The notes: a model not told the origin generated them from the letters alone. DNA of 12,034 nt from Verrucomicrobiia bacterium (GCA_030424825.1 JAUHWE010000071.1:1-12034), one strand, 5' to 3'; shown: positions 1-7,150, counted from the first letter of the stretch. Made by a program: numbers and translations.

Positions 1-151
1 ACGCCTCCTCCAGTTCGACAAGGAGCTGCAAGGCTTTGGGAGAATCGATTCCGAGGTCGGCAACCAATTCGGTCTCCGGCTTGAGCTCGTCTTTCGAGAC
101 TTTAGCGAGGGAGCTTACTACATCTAAAACGGCATCGTTTTTCGTCTTCAT
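1..151 (-). CDS. Acyl carrier protein, C-terminal part outside window (partial)
   Basis: Reading leftward from an ATG at 151-149, the frame stays open to the window edge and gives 50 residues. It begins MKTKNDAVLDVV and reaches the motif DLGIDSPKALQLL at about residues 32-44. This is the phosphopantetheine attachment site of acyl carrier proteins, with Ser37 as the expected attachment residue. Most ACPs have DSL at this point; here it is DSP, as in some stand-alone carriers of secondary pathways. A helix-1 region precedes it and an acidic helix-2 stretch (LVELEEA) follows, as in the family. The gene starts 32 bases after the stop of the adenylating enzyme and is very likely in the same transcript. 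No convincing ribosome binding site is visible before the ATG. The role inferred from its neighbours is to receive the acyl group activated by the ligase. It was found by reading the strand directly, because the left edge removes its stop codon. Confidence 0.85.
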   Translation of the reverse strand, partial: MKTKNDAVLDVVSSLAKVSKDELKPETELVADLGIDSPKALQLLVELEEA

Positions 152-183
152 TTCTGGTTTTATTCGTCTTTCGAGTAAATTTG

Positions 184-1935
184 CTAATCTTCCAAGTCGA
201 GCCTTTCGACCTCGCCCGCTAGATACTGCTGCTTAATTTTTCCTCGCTGGATTTTTCCACTGGAGGTCCTTGGAATTCTACCACGCCGTACGAAGACCAA
301 ATCCGCTATGGGGAGCGACATTCCACGGCCAATCCGGCTACGAACCGCGTGATCCAAACGCTTCAGCTCGAGCGGCTCAGTCAAGTGGGTCTCGACCACA
401 AGGGCAATTTCCTCGCCAACGTTTTCCTTCGCTACAGCAAACGCAGCGACTCGATCGGCGCTCTTGCTTTCGCCTCTCGCCTCCTCCGCAAGCCACTCAA
501 TTTCATGAGGCATCACATTGTCTCCGCGAATCACGAGAATCTCCTTCGACCGTCCCGCAATGTAGAGCTCGCCGTCAAACACAAACCCGAGATCTCCCGT
601 TCTCAGCCAATCATCCCGCAATGACTCGCCGGAAGCTTCTTCGTTCTTATAGTATCCGCTAAACACCGACGGTCCTCGAACCTGAATCTCTCCCACTTGA
701 TCCTCATTCAGAATCCTCCCCGACGAATCAGCGATGACCACTTCCAAATCAGGCACCGGAGCGCCTACGCACACCACTTCCTGATTCTCAACGACCATGG
801 ACGACGATCCGGGCACCGAACGCGTCCTCACCCCTTCTCCCTTCTGGTCAAATGTCACCGCAAGCGTAGCTTCCGCCATTCCATAGCATGGCATGATTCG
901 ATCCGGACTGAATCCAGTCTCTGAAACCAGTTCGCAGAAGGCTTGCATAGTCTCTGGCCTTATCATCTCAGAACCGGTCATCGCCGCTCGAACTCCCGAA
1001 AGGTCCAGTCCAGACACATCGTCGCGAGTCAGCCGGTCCACGCAAAATTGGTATCCAAAATTTGGACCTGAAAACAATGTCCGTTTTCCATGAGCCGTCT
1101 CCAAATACCTTAGTGGGCGGGAAAGGAAGGTCGCTGGATTCATTAAGCTAAGCTCAATCCCGCAACTAATTGCGAAAAGCAAACAGCCGATCAATCCCAT
1201 GTCGTGATGCATGGGCAACCAAGACGAATGCAAACCGTCCCAATCATCGATGGTCGGCCTCCTTCCTCCCGAGATTCCTTCGTTTATGCTGAAGGCATTG
1301 TGAGTAGCCATTCGGTGGGTGATCATCACGGCTCTCGGCATGCCTGTGCTTCCACTCGTGAACTGGAGAAACGCGAGATCGTCTGGCGCCACTTCGACCA
1401 TACGCGAATCGCCCCCCGTCTCTTTCTTTAAATCCTCAATCGTTGTCGCGATTGCTCCCAGCGAATCGGGCCGTTCCTCTTTGAGGTCCTGAGCCATTCG
1501 TTCGGATATCAAGAGTTTGGATGCGCCAATAACTGAACGAAACGTCTCCAGTCGATCCGCAAAATGGTTGGATCCCTTTAACCCACCGACGGCCGGCGCG
1601 ATCGCAGCCGGGTGGGCCCCAATCAAAATTGCCCCGAGCCAGGCTCCAATAAAATCCCACGAGGTGTTTTGGCAAATCAGGATCCGGTCGCCTTTCTCGA
1701 CCCCGACTGAACGCCAGCTGCGGCAATACCTGCGAGCATTCTCCAGCAGCGCTTCATAATTCCAGCGTTCAAAGTGACGGCCCGAACGGTCTCCCATCTG
1801 GATTCCCTTATCTGAAAAGTCATTCGCCGTCCGTGCAAGCACTTCGGGAATGGTTTGCGGAAACCCCTCTGGATCCTTTAACCGAGGGATACCGACGAGT
1901 CGCGCTTTTCTAGCTTCGATTGTTGGGTTGCTCAC
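184..1935 (-). CDS. Fatty-acyl-AMP ligase-like adenylating enzyme (ANL superfamily)
   Basis: A full-length 583-residue acyl-adenylating enzyme. The ATP-binding loop TSGSTGMPRAVMITH lies at about 193-207, SWLPMHHDMGL at 238-248, CYGMAEATL at 350-358, WLRTGDLGF at 443-451, and GRSKEILVIRG at the domain hinge at 461-471. Near the C-terminus is RTSSGKIQR with the likely catalytic Lys561. The HHDMGLIG and YGMAEATL forms are typical of fatty-acyl-AMP ligases (FAALs), which pass acyl-adenylates to carrier proteins rather than to CoA. The region after the YGMAEATL motif (about 360-398) resembles the FAAL-specific insertion but looks shortened, so an acyl-CoA synthetase cannot be excluded. The start is GTG at 1935-1933, overlapping the stop of the diiron gene as GTGA, which implies translational coupling. 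An ACP gene follows 32 bases downstream, supporting delivery of a fatty acid to that carrier. The class of enzyme is secure; the substrate is unknown. Confidence 0.9.
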   Translation of the reverse strand: MSNPTIEARKARLVGIPRLKDPEGFPQTIPEVLARTANDFSDKGIQMGDRSGRHFERWNYEALLENARRYCRSWRSVGVEKGDRILICQNTSWDFIGAWLGAILIGAHPAAIAPAVGGLKGSNHFADRLETFRSVIGASKLLISERMAQDLKEERPDSLGAIATTIEDLKKETGGDSRMVEVAPDDLAFLQFTSGSTGMPRAVMITHRMATHNAFSINEGISGGRRPTIDDWDGLHSSWLPMHHDMGLIGCLLFAISCGIELSLMNPATFLSRPLRYLETAHGKRTLFSGPNFGYQFCVDRLTRDDVSGLDLSGVRAAMTGSEMIRPETMQAFCELVSETGFSPDRIMPCYGMAEATLAVTFDQKGEGVRTRSVPGSSSMVVENQEVVCVGAPVPDLEVVIADSSGRILNEDQVGEIQVRGPSVFSGYYKNEEASGESLRDDWLRTGDLGFVFDGELYIAGRSKEILVIRGDNVMPHEIEWLAEEARGESKSADRVAAFAVAKENVGEEIALVVETHLTEPLELKRLDHAVRSRIGRGMSLPIADLVFVRRGRIPRTSSGKIQRGKIKQQYLAGEVERLDLED

Positions 1936-2768
1936 AGAAGGGCTGCTTCGATCTCCGGTTCTTTCGTTGGGGTTTTGGTGCCCAGTGCCTGATCCTTTCC
2001 ACCGTTGATTGCCTTGTCTAAACGATGGCGCGCAACCCGATCCAAAATGTCCTGCACCTTGTCCATATCAATGCCGAGATCGCTCATATCTTCTCGAATC
2101 GCCTCAATGATAGGCGGAACGCCTTCCAATACGAACTTCATCCGTTCCCTCAAGCTATCTGCCTTCTGCTCAGCGGCCTCGGGGTCGTCGTTGTACAGGT
2201 CCCTGAATTGCTCTTCGATATAGATGTGGTTAAAACCCAAATGACGCGCCTCGTCTTCAAGAATGCCAGCGCAAATCTCGCTCAACACAGGGTCTAAATC
2301 TAGATCTCTCAGCTCGTGGGAAACCACTTGGGCCATCGATTCACTCGCTAGCACTCCGGTCAGCCATTCGCTTGGGTCTTTAGAAATAATTCGGCTTTGG
2401 AAGAGAAAACCGGCGGGAAACTTTCGGATTGAGAGTGGCTCGCGATCAATCCTGCCAAAAAAGCGGGCGAACAATTCCGTATGACGCGCCTCATCGACCG
2501 CCCACGTTGTCAGGTAAAACTGGGCGGGGACCTGCGACTGGTGCCCTAAAACCGGAATCAAACCAGAAACCGAATACAAAGCGGATTGCTCTCCTGTCAG
2601 CACAGGTGTGAGGACTCTCCCCAATTGATCTCTGATTTTCTCGCCTCCCAAGCGACGCGGGGCGTTCCAATTGAGATCTTCTGCAGACCATTGCTTTCGC
2701 AGGCCCTGCTGCCACAAGCGCATCTGGCGCTCGTTGCTGAGATCCGGTAGTACCTTGTAAATATTCAT
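1932..2768 (-). CDS. Ferritin-like (R2/AurF-type) diiron oxidase or oxygenase
   Basis: A 278-residue, mostly helical soluble protein with the six ligands of a carboxylate-bridged diiron site. These are Glu60 (TGEQSALYS), Glu93 and His96 (VDEARHTEL), Glu143 (ASESMAQ), and Glu173 and His176 (EDEARHLGF). The E-x30ish-ExxH pattern repeated twice is that of ribonucleotide reductase R2-like proteins, soluble acyl-ACP desaturases, R2-like oxidases and AurF-type N-oxygenases. I cannot say which subfamily it belongs to. The tail after about residue 250 looks disordered. The frame stays open upstream to 2996, but those 76 codons read as intergenic DNA. The ATG at 2768-2766 (MNIYKVLPDL) starts the structured part and is preferred, although it has no good Shine-Dalgarno site. 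Its stop overlaps the start of the adenylating enzyme, and an ACP follows, so the substrate is probably a carrier-bound or free acyl chain (inference). Confidence 0.8.
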   Translation of the reverse strand: MNIYKVLPDLSNERQMRLWQQGLRKQWSAEDLNWNAPRRLGGEKIRDQLGRVLTPVLTGEQSALYSVSGLIPVLGHQSQVPAQFYLTTWAVDEARHTELFARFFGRIDREPLSIRKFPAGFLFQSRIISKDPSEWLTGVLASESMAQVVSHELRDLDLDPVLSEICAGILEDEARHLGFNHIYIEEQFRDLYNDDPEAAEQKADSLRERMKFVLEGVPPIIEAIREDMSDLGIDMDKVQDILDRVARHRLDKAINGGKDQALGTKTPTKEPEIEAALL

Positions 2769-2770
2769 GA

Positions 2771-2824
2771 TTAAACGAACTCTATTTTCCTTAAACGAGG
2801 GCTTACCCCGTTGTCCACCCCGTT
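2771..2824 (-). repeat. Two pairs of 8-base direct repeats upstream of the diiron gene
   Basis: On the plus strand ACCCCGTT occurs at 2805-2812 and 2817-2824 (12-base period), and TTAAACGA at 2771-2778 and 2791-2798 (20-base period). Read in the direction of the diiron gene, two AACGGGGT copies precede two TCGTTTAA copies, and the last ends just before the ATG. The first pair is about one helical turn apart and the second about two, as for same-face protein binding. They could be an operator for the acyl-modifying operon. This is inference from spacing alone. Confidence 0.35.
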
Positions 2825-2940
2825 TTAGCGAAACGATTATCCACTGTGCTTTACTGCCCAATTGATAATATCTGACACCAATTTCGCCTTGTGACCCAAC
2901 TCGATCAAAAGGGTTCGTAGCGATCTGATAAAATCTTGCG

Positions 2941-2965
2941 AAAATGCCCCGCTTTCCGGAGGGGC
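2941..2965 (-). terminator. Possible Rho-independent terminator of the glucosaminidase unit
   Basis: Read on the minus strand, GCCCC (2965-2961) pairs with GGGGC (2950-2946) around a 10-base loop, followed directly by ATTTT (2945-2941). It lies about 110 bases past the glucosaminidase stop and in the right orientation to end that transcript. The stem is only five pairs and the T run is short, so it may be weak or accidental. Confidence 0.35.
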
Positions 2966-3075
2966 TCCACGAAACGAATTGAAACAGAGTGATCACCTAA
3001 CGAATTCCCAATCGACAGAATCTTCCGAACAACGCGAAATTAATGAAAAATACCTGTCTGCAACCCGCTCGCGAA

Positions 3076-3885
3076 CTAGTCGAGGCGAGTCAGCTGGTTC
3101 GAATGAATGAGGCTTCTGACTTTGGATATATAGCGATAGCCTTCTTGGGAATAGCGATCGAGTCCTTCGGCCAAATCGATTCCGCTCACTGCGAGATCCT
3201 GATTCCTATGGGCCCGGCGAATCGCCCTCATTTCCAAATAGTAGCGATTCGTGTTCAAATTCCTGAAATAGGCAAGAAACGAGTCACGGGGTGATTCATA
3301 TCTCACCACCTCGTAGGTCTTTCCTTTCGGACGACGGTTGGGAACGACTCCACAACCAGGCTCGTAGCACCACATTCCAAAAAGGTTGAAGCCTTCCTTC
3401 GCGAATCGGGAAGTTCCCCACGCGCTTTCAAGTGCAGCTTGAGAAAGCGCTAGCGAAGGAGGAATTTCATCCGCGCGGGTCAGCAAATGGCGGAATGTCT
3501 CTTCGCTCAATTCCTCTACTGGATCAAACTTGTACTCCTCCAGAAGCTCATCTATGCGGGCACGGTCTCGACGACTTATCCGAGCACCCCGTTGAAACGC
3601 GCTCTGGATTCGCTTGATTTCGTCCCTTTGCTTCAGAATCTCGTAATTCGCCTCCTCTACGAACGGAAGCATGTATTCAAAAAACGCTGATTTCCGTTCA
3701 GATATATTTTCGATCAGAGCGAAGTCCGGCATAGGCTTTTCCTCTTCTTCCAATAGCGAATCAAATCCGATTGATGCGATAATGAGCAGGAGGCAGGCTC
3801 CTGCGATCAAAACAGCAAGGTCGCCTTGGGACCCCTTTTCCCAGTCAACTCCCCGGAGCCATTTTAGGTTCGGTTTGCGTTTCAT
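3076..3885 (-). CDS. Bax-like membrane-anchored N-acetylglucosaminidase
   Basis: A 269-residue protein of the glucosaminidase family (Pfam PF01832), close in length and layout to E. coli Bax. A single hydrophobic helix at about 22-39 (LAVLIAGACLLLIIASIGF) anchors it in the inner membrane with the rest in the periplasm. A charged, probably helical linker (about 45-120) leads to the catalytic domain at about 140-265. Its core LSQAALESAWGTSRF (148-160) followed by GFNLFGMWCYEPGCG is the family signature, and Glu153 is the predicted catalytic acid. The expected reaction is cleavage of the glucosamine linkage in peptidoglycan during wall remodelling. The start at 3885-3883 is supported by an AAAGGG stretch about seven bases upstream. 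It follows the small exported protein by 30 bases and is probably co-transcribed with it. Family and fold are secure; the cellular role is inferred. Confidence 0.9.
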   Translation of the reverse strand: MKRKPNLKWLRGVDWEKGSQGDLAVLIAGACLLLIIASIGFDSLLEEEEKPMPDFALIENISERKSAFFEYMLPFVEEANYEILKQRDEIKRIQSAFQRGARISRRDRARIDELLEEYKFDPVEELSEETFRHLLTRADEIPPSLALSQAALESAWGTSRFAKEGFNLFGMWCYEPGCGVVPNRRPKGKTYEVVRYESPRDSFLAYFRNLNTNRYYLEMRAIRRAHRNQDLAVSGIDLAEGLDRYSQEGYRYISKVRSLIHSNQLTRLD

Positions 3886-3902
3886 TGTATTCCCTTTCCC
3901 CT
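3886..3902 (-). promoter_or_regulatory. Ribosome binding site of the glucosaminidase gene
   Basis: On the minus strand the short spacer reads AAAGGGGAAAGGGAATACA just before the ATG. The purine-rich AAGGG is well spaced from the start codon. This is one of only two clear Shine-Dalgarno sites in the window and fixes the start at 3885. Confidence 0.6.
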
Positions 3903-3915
3903 TTGATTGGGCGAA

Positions 3916-4353
3916 CTATAAGTCCGCCCGTTTCAGATGGAGAAAAATTTCCCCATCCATCCAGTACTCGATGTATTTCGCCTTAGACTGGACCCAATCC
4001 GTCCAGCCATAGGGCGTTTTTCCCGCATTGGGAGGTGACACGAGTTCAAAACCACCGTGAACCCACTCACGATAGCTAGAAAATCGTTCATTCGAAATTT
4101 TGACGACCAGTTCCTTGTCCTTATGGGCCGGAAAGAGCTGAAGATAGACGTTGAGCTCTTTGTCCACTTTCACATCCCGGACCACTTCCCGATTGATCGC
4201 GATCGCCTCGTACGGCCCGAACACTGGCATCTCATTTCGCTGCACTTCATTCTTCTCACCGGGACGGCGAGGCTCCGACACAGATTGCCCCAAAACCGCC
4301 GCGCTAGAAATGCACAGCCACATCGCGGCAACTACGGAAAGCTTCGGATTCAT
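3916..4353 (-). CDS. Small exported protein of unknown function
   Basis: A 145-residue protein beginning MNPKLSVVAAMWLCISSA, with a typical signal peptide and probable cleavage after AVLG (near residue 22). The mature part is about 120 residues, rich in charged and aromatic residues. It has a run of Trp/Tyr-containing segments near the end (PYGWTDWVQSKAKYIEYW) and looks like a small beta-rich periplasmic domain. I do not recognise the family. A GTG two codons upstream (4359-4357) is an alternative start; the ATG is preferred, but neither has a clear ribosome binding site. It lies 30 bases upstream of the Bax-like glucosaminidase on the same strand, so it may act in the periplasm or on the wall alongside that enzyme (inference). 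That it is an expressed gene is likely from the signal peptide, codon pattern and context. Confidence 0.75.
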   Translation of the reverse strand: MNPKLSVVAAMWLCISSAAVLGQSVSEPRRPGEKNEVQRNEMPVFGPYEAIAINREVVRDVKVDKELNVYLQLFPAHKDKELVVKISNERFSSYREWVHGGFELVSPPNAGKTPYGWTDWVQSKAKYIEYWMDGEIFLHLKRADL

Positions 4354-4359
4354 ACTCAC

Positions 4360-4606
4360 GGAACAATGGGGAAATCAACTCGTTTGTCAAAACTCCAAAT
4401 ATAAGCAATTCACTCTACCGTATCGGTTCAAAGCGACATCAAATGGCGAAAAGCGGAGGCCAATCGGCTACTAGCGAAACAATGATTTCAGCCTATAAAA
4501 TACCCTTAATAGTGCAGAAACTTTTTGAAAACGCTACGGTCTTTCATACATCGCAAAATTCAATTTGTACTTATCTAAAACGCACAACTGATCCTTTTGA
4601 CCGAAT
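4360..4606. other. Divergent intergenic region between exported protein and lipid operon
   Basis: About 247 AT-richer bases between two divergent genes, which must hold promoters for both. On the minus side a perfect TTGACA lies at 4390-4385, but the matching -10 position (17-base spacer) reads ATTGTT, a poor match. On the plus side TATAAA at 4494-4499 is a fair -10, but the -35 position 16 bases upstream reads TAGCGA. Neither pair is good enough to call. Short open frames here have no coding character. Confidence 0.5.
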
Positions 4607-5626
4607 ATGGACCCAGAAGTTTCTCAAAGAAAAATTGTCAAACTGAGAGAGCGAGTTGGCTTCGCCATTGAGTACGCGTTCTTCAACGCCCTCTTGCAGT
4701 GCTTCAAATGGGCTCCCTTAAAGGCTAGCTACTGGCTGGCCGAGAAGATTCTCGCGACGCTCTACTGCGTCGTTCCCAAACTCAGAAGACGAGTCGAAGA
4801 GAACATAAACATCTGTTTTGGAGAATGTTACACTGATAAGGAGAAACAGGACCTTTACGCTCGCTTCCTAAAATATCACGCCTGGTTCTGGGTGGATATG
4901 CTGATAGGACCACACCTCATTCAAAAAGATGCGGCCGAAGGGAATCTGGATCTCAGCGAAGCCCTTAAGATTCTGGATGAGACTTCAAAAAATAGTGATA
5001 CCGGAGTTCTGCTTGTCAGTTCGCACCAAGGTTCGCCAGACTTGATCACCTTGGCCCTTGGCACTCGCGGTTTTTCCTTGGCGGCTATCGCCCGAAAGCT
5101 AGACAACCCCTTCATACGCCAAAAAATAGCAAACGAACGGAAATCGTTTCCTCGAATCGAGCTGCCCAAGAACGGCGGGCTCAGGCCTGCCTTTCGCCAT
5201 TTGAGCCGCAACGGACTAGTTGGGTTGCAAATCGACCAAGATGCCGGTCCCAACGGGCTGTTCGTTCCCTATTTCGGTAAGCTAGCGTCCACTCACTCCG
5301 GAGCCGGAATGCTCGCTGCTCTCGCGGACTGTCCCGTGGTCATGATGTTCGCCATTCGGACCGCCCCCCGGAAATTTAGCTACAAGCTTTTCGCCGAGAA
5401 GCTCGATCCCCCTGCTGATTTAGGGGACACTGATGCCAATGTCCTCGCCTGGACGAAAGTCATGACAGAAAGTGTGGAACGGATGGCCAGACGCTACCCT
5501 GAACAGGTGCTATGGCCTCATCGCCGCTGGAAGACACGACCTCCTCAAACACAGGAAAATCCGGATCGCTCTCACGATGCCCGACCCGCAAGTCGAACAA
5601 GCTTGCAAATCCCCCGTTTTCGTTAG
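4607..5626 (+). CDS. LpxL/HtrB-family lipid A acyltransferase
   Basis: A 339-residue member of the bacterial lipid A biosynthesis acyltransferase family (PF03279). The HX4D catalytic motif is present as SSHQGSPDL (about 138-146). It is followed by the conserved DQDAGPNGLFVPYFGKLAST stretch with its downstream GAGMLA, and the family's typical end EQVLWPHRRWKTRP near 303-316. The N-terminal part (about 17-75) carries the usual amphipathic or membrane-associated helices and the RRRVEENINICFG segment. The expected reaction is transfer of a secondary fatty acyl chain from acyl-ACP to a lipid A precursor at the inner face of the inner membrane. The paralogue cannot be decided from sequence alone. 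It heads the Mla operon, with mlaE starting 16 bases after its stop. The last 20 or so residues after RWKTRP are unlike the family and may be dispensable. No clear ribosome binding site precedes the ATG. Confidence 0.88.
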   Translation: MDPEVSQRKIVKLRERVGFAIEYAFFNALLQCFKWAPLKASYWLAEKILATLYCVVPKLRRRVEENINICFGECYTDKEKQDLYARFLKYHAWFWVDMLIGPHLIQKDAAEGNLDLSEALKILDETSKNSDTGVLLVSSHQGSPDLITLALGTRGFSLAAIARKLDNPFIRQKIANERKSFPRIELPKNGGLRPAFRHLSRNGLVGLQIDQDAGPNGLFVPYFGKLASTHSGAGMLAALADCPVVMMFAIRTAPRKFSYKLFAEKLDPPADLGDTDANVLAWTKVMTESVERMARRYPEQVLWPHRRWKTRPPQTQENPDRSHDARPASRTSLQIPRFR

Positions 5627-5642
5627 ATCGACGGGGCGCACA

Positions 5643-6425
5643 ATGATCGGGAGAATCGGCAAAAAAGGGGTTTCTTTTGTCAGTGAACTGGGAGAATTGA
5701 CGATTTTTGGAGCGTCTTCTTTGAGTTCGCTTTTCCGCCAGCGGCACATGCTTGAGAAATTGACCCGGTCCATTTACGAGATCGGGGTTCGATGTATCCC
5801 CATTACCTTAATTGTCGGACTTTTCACCGGGCTGGTCCTCGGACTCCAGCTCTACTACGTCCTCACAAAGTTTAGCTCCGAAAGTCTTCTGGGGCAAGCA
5901 GTTGCGCTATCGATTATCATGGAGATCGGTCCCGTTTTTACCGCTATCATGATCGTCGGTCAGGCGGGATCTGCCCTTTCTGCTGAGATCGGCATTCAGC
6001 GCAATGCGGAACAAATCGATGCGTTGCAGACCATGAGCATCAACCCGCTCGCCTTTCTTGTTTCGCCTCGCCTTTACGCCGCGTTGATTTGCTTCCCTAT
6101 CCTAACCGCATTTTTCGACATCGTCGGAATCTACGGAGGTCACCTTACCGGGGTCAGCATGCTTGGGGTCGACGAAGGCGCCTACTGGAGTCGGATCTAC
6201 GAAGCGGTCAGCGTTAAAAATGTAATGGACGGATTTTACAAGGCACTGACCTTTGGTCTCCTCACGACCACTATTTGCGCCTTTCAGGGCTATTTCACTC
6301 ATATCAAAGCCAGCATACCGGGTGTGCGCGGCGTTTCCCAAACGACGACCCGCGCCGTCGTGCTCTCAAGTATAGCGATCCTCGCTAGCGACTACTTGCT
6401 CACCTCCTTCTTCCTAGAGAAATGA
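5643..6425 (+). CDS. mlaE: MlaE-type ABC permease of phospholipid transport
   Basis: A membrane permease of the MlaE family (PF02405). From the ATG at 5643 it is 260 residues, the same length as E. coli MlaE. Its first residues MIGRIGKKGV line up with the E. coli N-terminus, which is why this start is chosen. In-frame ATGs at 5577 and 5472 would overlap the acyltransferase and add residues with no family match. An N-terminal elbow helix precedes about five hydrophobic segments, including IPITLIVGLFTGLVLGLQL, and the conserved SALSAEIGIQRNAEQIDAL loop that contacts the ATPase. With MlaF and MlaD it forms the inner-membrane complex that moves phospholipids between the inner membrane and the periplasmic carrier. 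Its stop overlaps the mlaF start as ATGA, indicating translational coupling. Confidence 0.93.
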   Translation: MIGRIGKKGVSFVSELGELTIFGASSLSSLFRQRHMLEKLTRSIYEIGVRCIPITLIVGLFTGLVLGLQLYYVLTKFSSESLLGQAVALSIIMEIGPVFTAIMIVGQAGSALSAEIGIQRNAEQIDALQTMSINPLAFLVSPRLYAALICFPILTAFFDIVGIYGGHLTGVSMLGVDEGAYWSRIYEAVSVKNVMDGFYKALTFGLLTTTICAFQGYFTHIKASIPGVRGVSQTTTRAVVLSSIAILASDYLLTSFFLEK

Positions 6426-7150
6426 GCGACCTTTCCCTACAGCTCAGAGGATTGAGCAAGCGTTTTGGCGAGCAGGTCATACTAGACTCGATCGATCTCG
6501 ATATACCACTGAACTCCCACACGACTGTAATCGGCAAAAGTGGTACCGGAAAATCCGTACTGCTCAAATGCATCTCCGGCCTGCTCAAACCCGAAGCCGG
6601 AACGATTCGGATCAGCAATTCGGACCAGAGCATTCCCCAGTGCGCTTACATGTTTCAGCAGAATGCGCTTTTCGATTCACTCAGCGTTTTTGAGAACATC
6701 TCCCTTCCCCTGAGGGAGAAAGAAAAGATCTCTCCCAAAGCGCTCTCAGATCGGGTGAACGACCTGATAAGCCAATTGGGTCTTCAGGATGCGACCTCGA
6801 AATACCCAGCCGAAATCTCCGGGGGAATGAAAAAGCGAGTCGCACTCGCGCGTGCACTCATCACCAATCCGGAAATCATCCTCTTTGACGAACCCACCAC
6901 AGGTCTCGATCCCGAGCGAAAATTCGCGGTATTCGACATGATCCGAAACTATCGCCAGCAATTCGGCTTTACGGTATTGATGGTGAGCCATGACGTACCC
7001 GAAGTTTTTGGCATCACCGACCAAGTGGCCTGGCTAGACGCGGGGAAAGTAAAGTACTGGGGCACTCCCAAAGACCTCCTCCAATCTCCCCCCAAGGAAC
7101 TCGAAGGGTTTCTAAATCCAAAACTTTCAACTGACAAACCCGCCGCATGA
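6422..7150 (+). CDS. mlaF: MlaF-type ABC transporter ATPase
   Basis: A 242-residue ABC ATPase with every motif intact: Walker A GKSGTGKS (38-45), Q-loop YMFQQNALFDSLSVFENI (about 76-93), signature ISGGMKKR (132-139), Walker B IILFDEP (152-158), D-loop GLDP, and the switch histidine His190 in VSHDVPEV. The VSHDVPEV form and the short LFDSLSVFENI segment are those of the MCE/Mla ATPases. It powers the MlaE permease. E. coli MlaF is about 269 residues and has a C-terminal extension that wraps round its partner MlaF and meets MlaB. This protein stops soon after LEGFLNPK and lacks that extension. It overlaps mlaE and mlaD by four bases (ATGA) at each end, so the three genes are tightly coupled. 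Confidence 0.95.
   Translation: MSDLSLQLRGLSKRFGEQVILDSIDLDIPLNSHTTVIGKSGTGKSVLLKCISGLLKPEAGTIRISNSDQSIPQCAYMFQQNALFDSLSVFENISLPLREKEKISPKALSDRVNDLISQLGLQDATSKYPAEISGGMKKRVALARALITNPEIILFDEPTTGLDPERKFAVFDMIRNYRQQFGFTVLMVSHDVPEVFGITDQVAWLDAGKVKYWGTPKDLLQSPPKELEGFLNPKLSTDKPAA

Larger units (their letters stand above)
2769..3075. other. 307-base intergenic leader region
   Basis: No gene is supported here. The open frame that runs into it from the diiron gene encodes 76 residues of no recognisable character. The region separates two minus-strand units: the glucosaminidase pair and the diiron/ligase/ACP genes. It contains a possible terminator near its right half and two nested pairs of 8-base direct repeats near its left end. 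It should also contain the promoter of the diiron gene. On the minus strand I see GATAAT (2842-2837) with TTGGGC 14 bases upstream, too close for a standard sigma-70 promoter, so I do not call it. Confidence 0.6.

Noticed and set aside
270..662. Plus-strand open frames across the ligase gene, such as 270-662 and 1204-1431
   Set aside because: They are antisense shadows of a well-supported gene, with Arg/Ser/Pro-rich translations and no domains.
2769..2996. N-terminal extension of the diiron protein to an upstream start at 2996
   Set aside because: The 76 extra residues have no domain character and contain the intergenic repeats and possible terminator. The diiron fold begins naturally at the ATG at 2768.
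5472..5642. Longer MlaE starts at 5472 or 5577
   Set aside because: They overlap the acyltransferase gene and add residues with no match to the family. The 5643 start gives the family's exact usual length.
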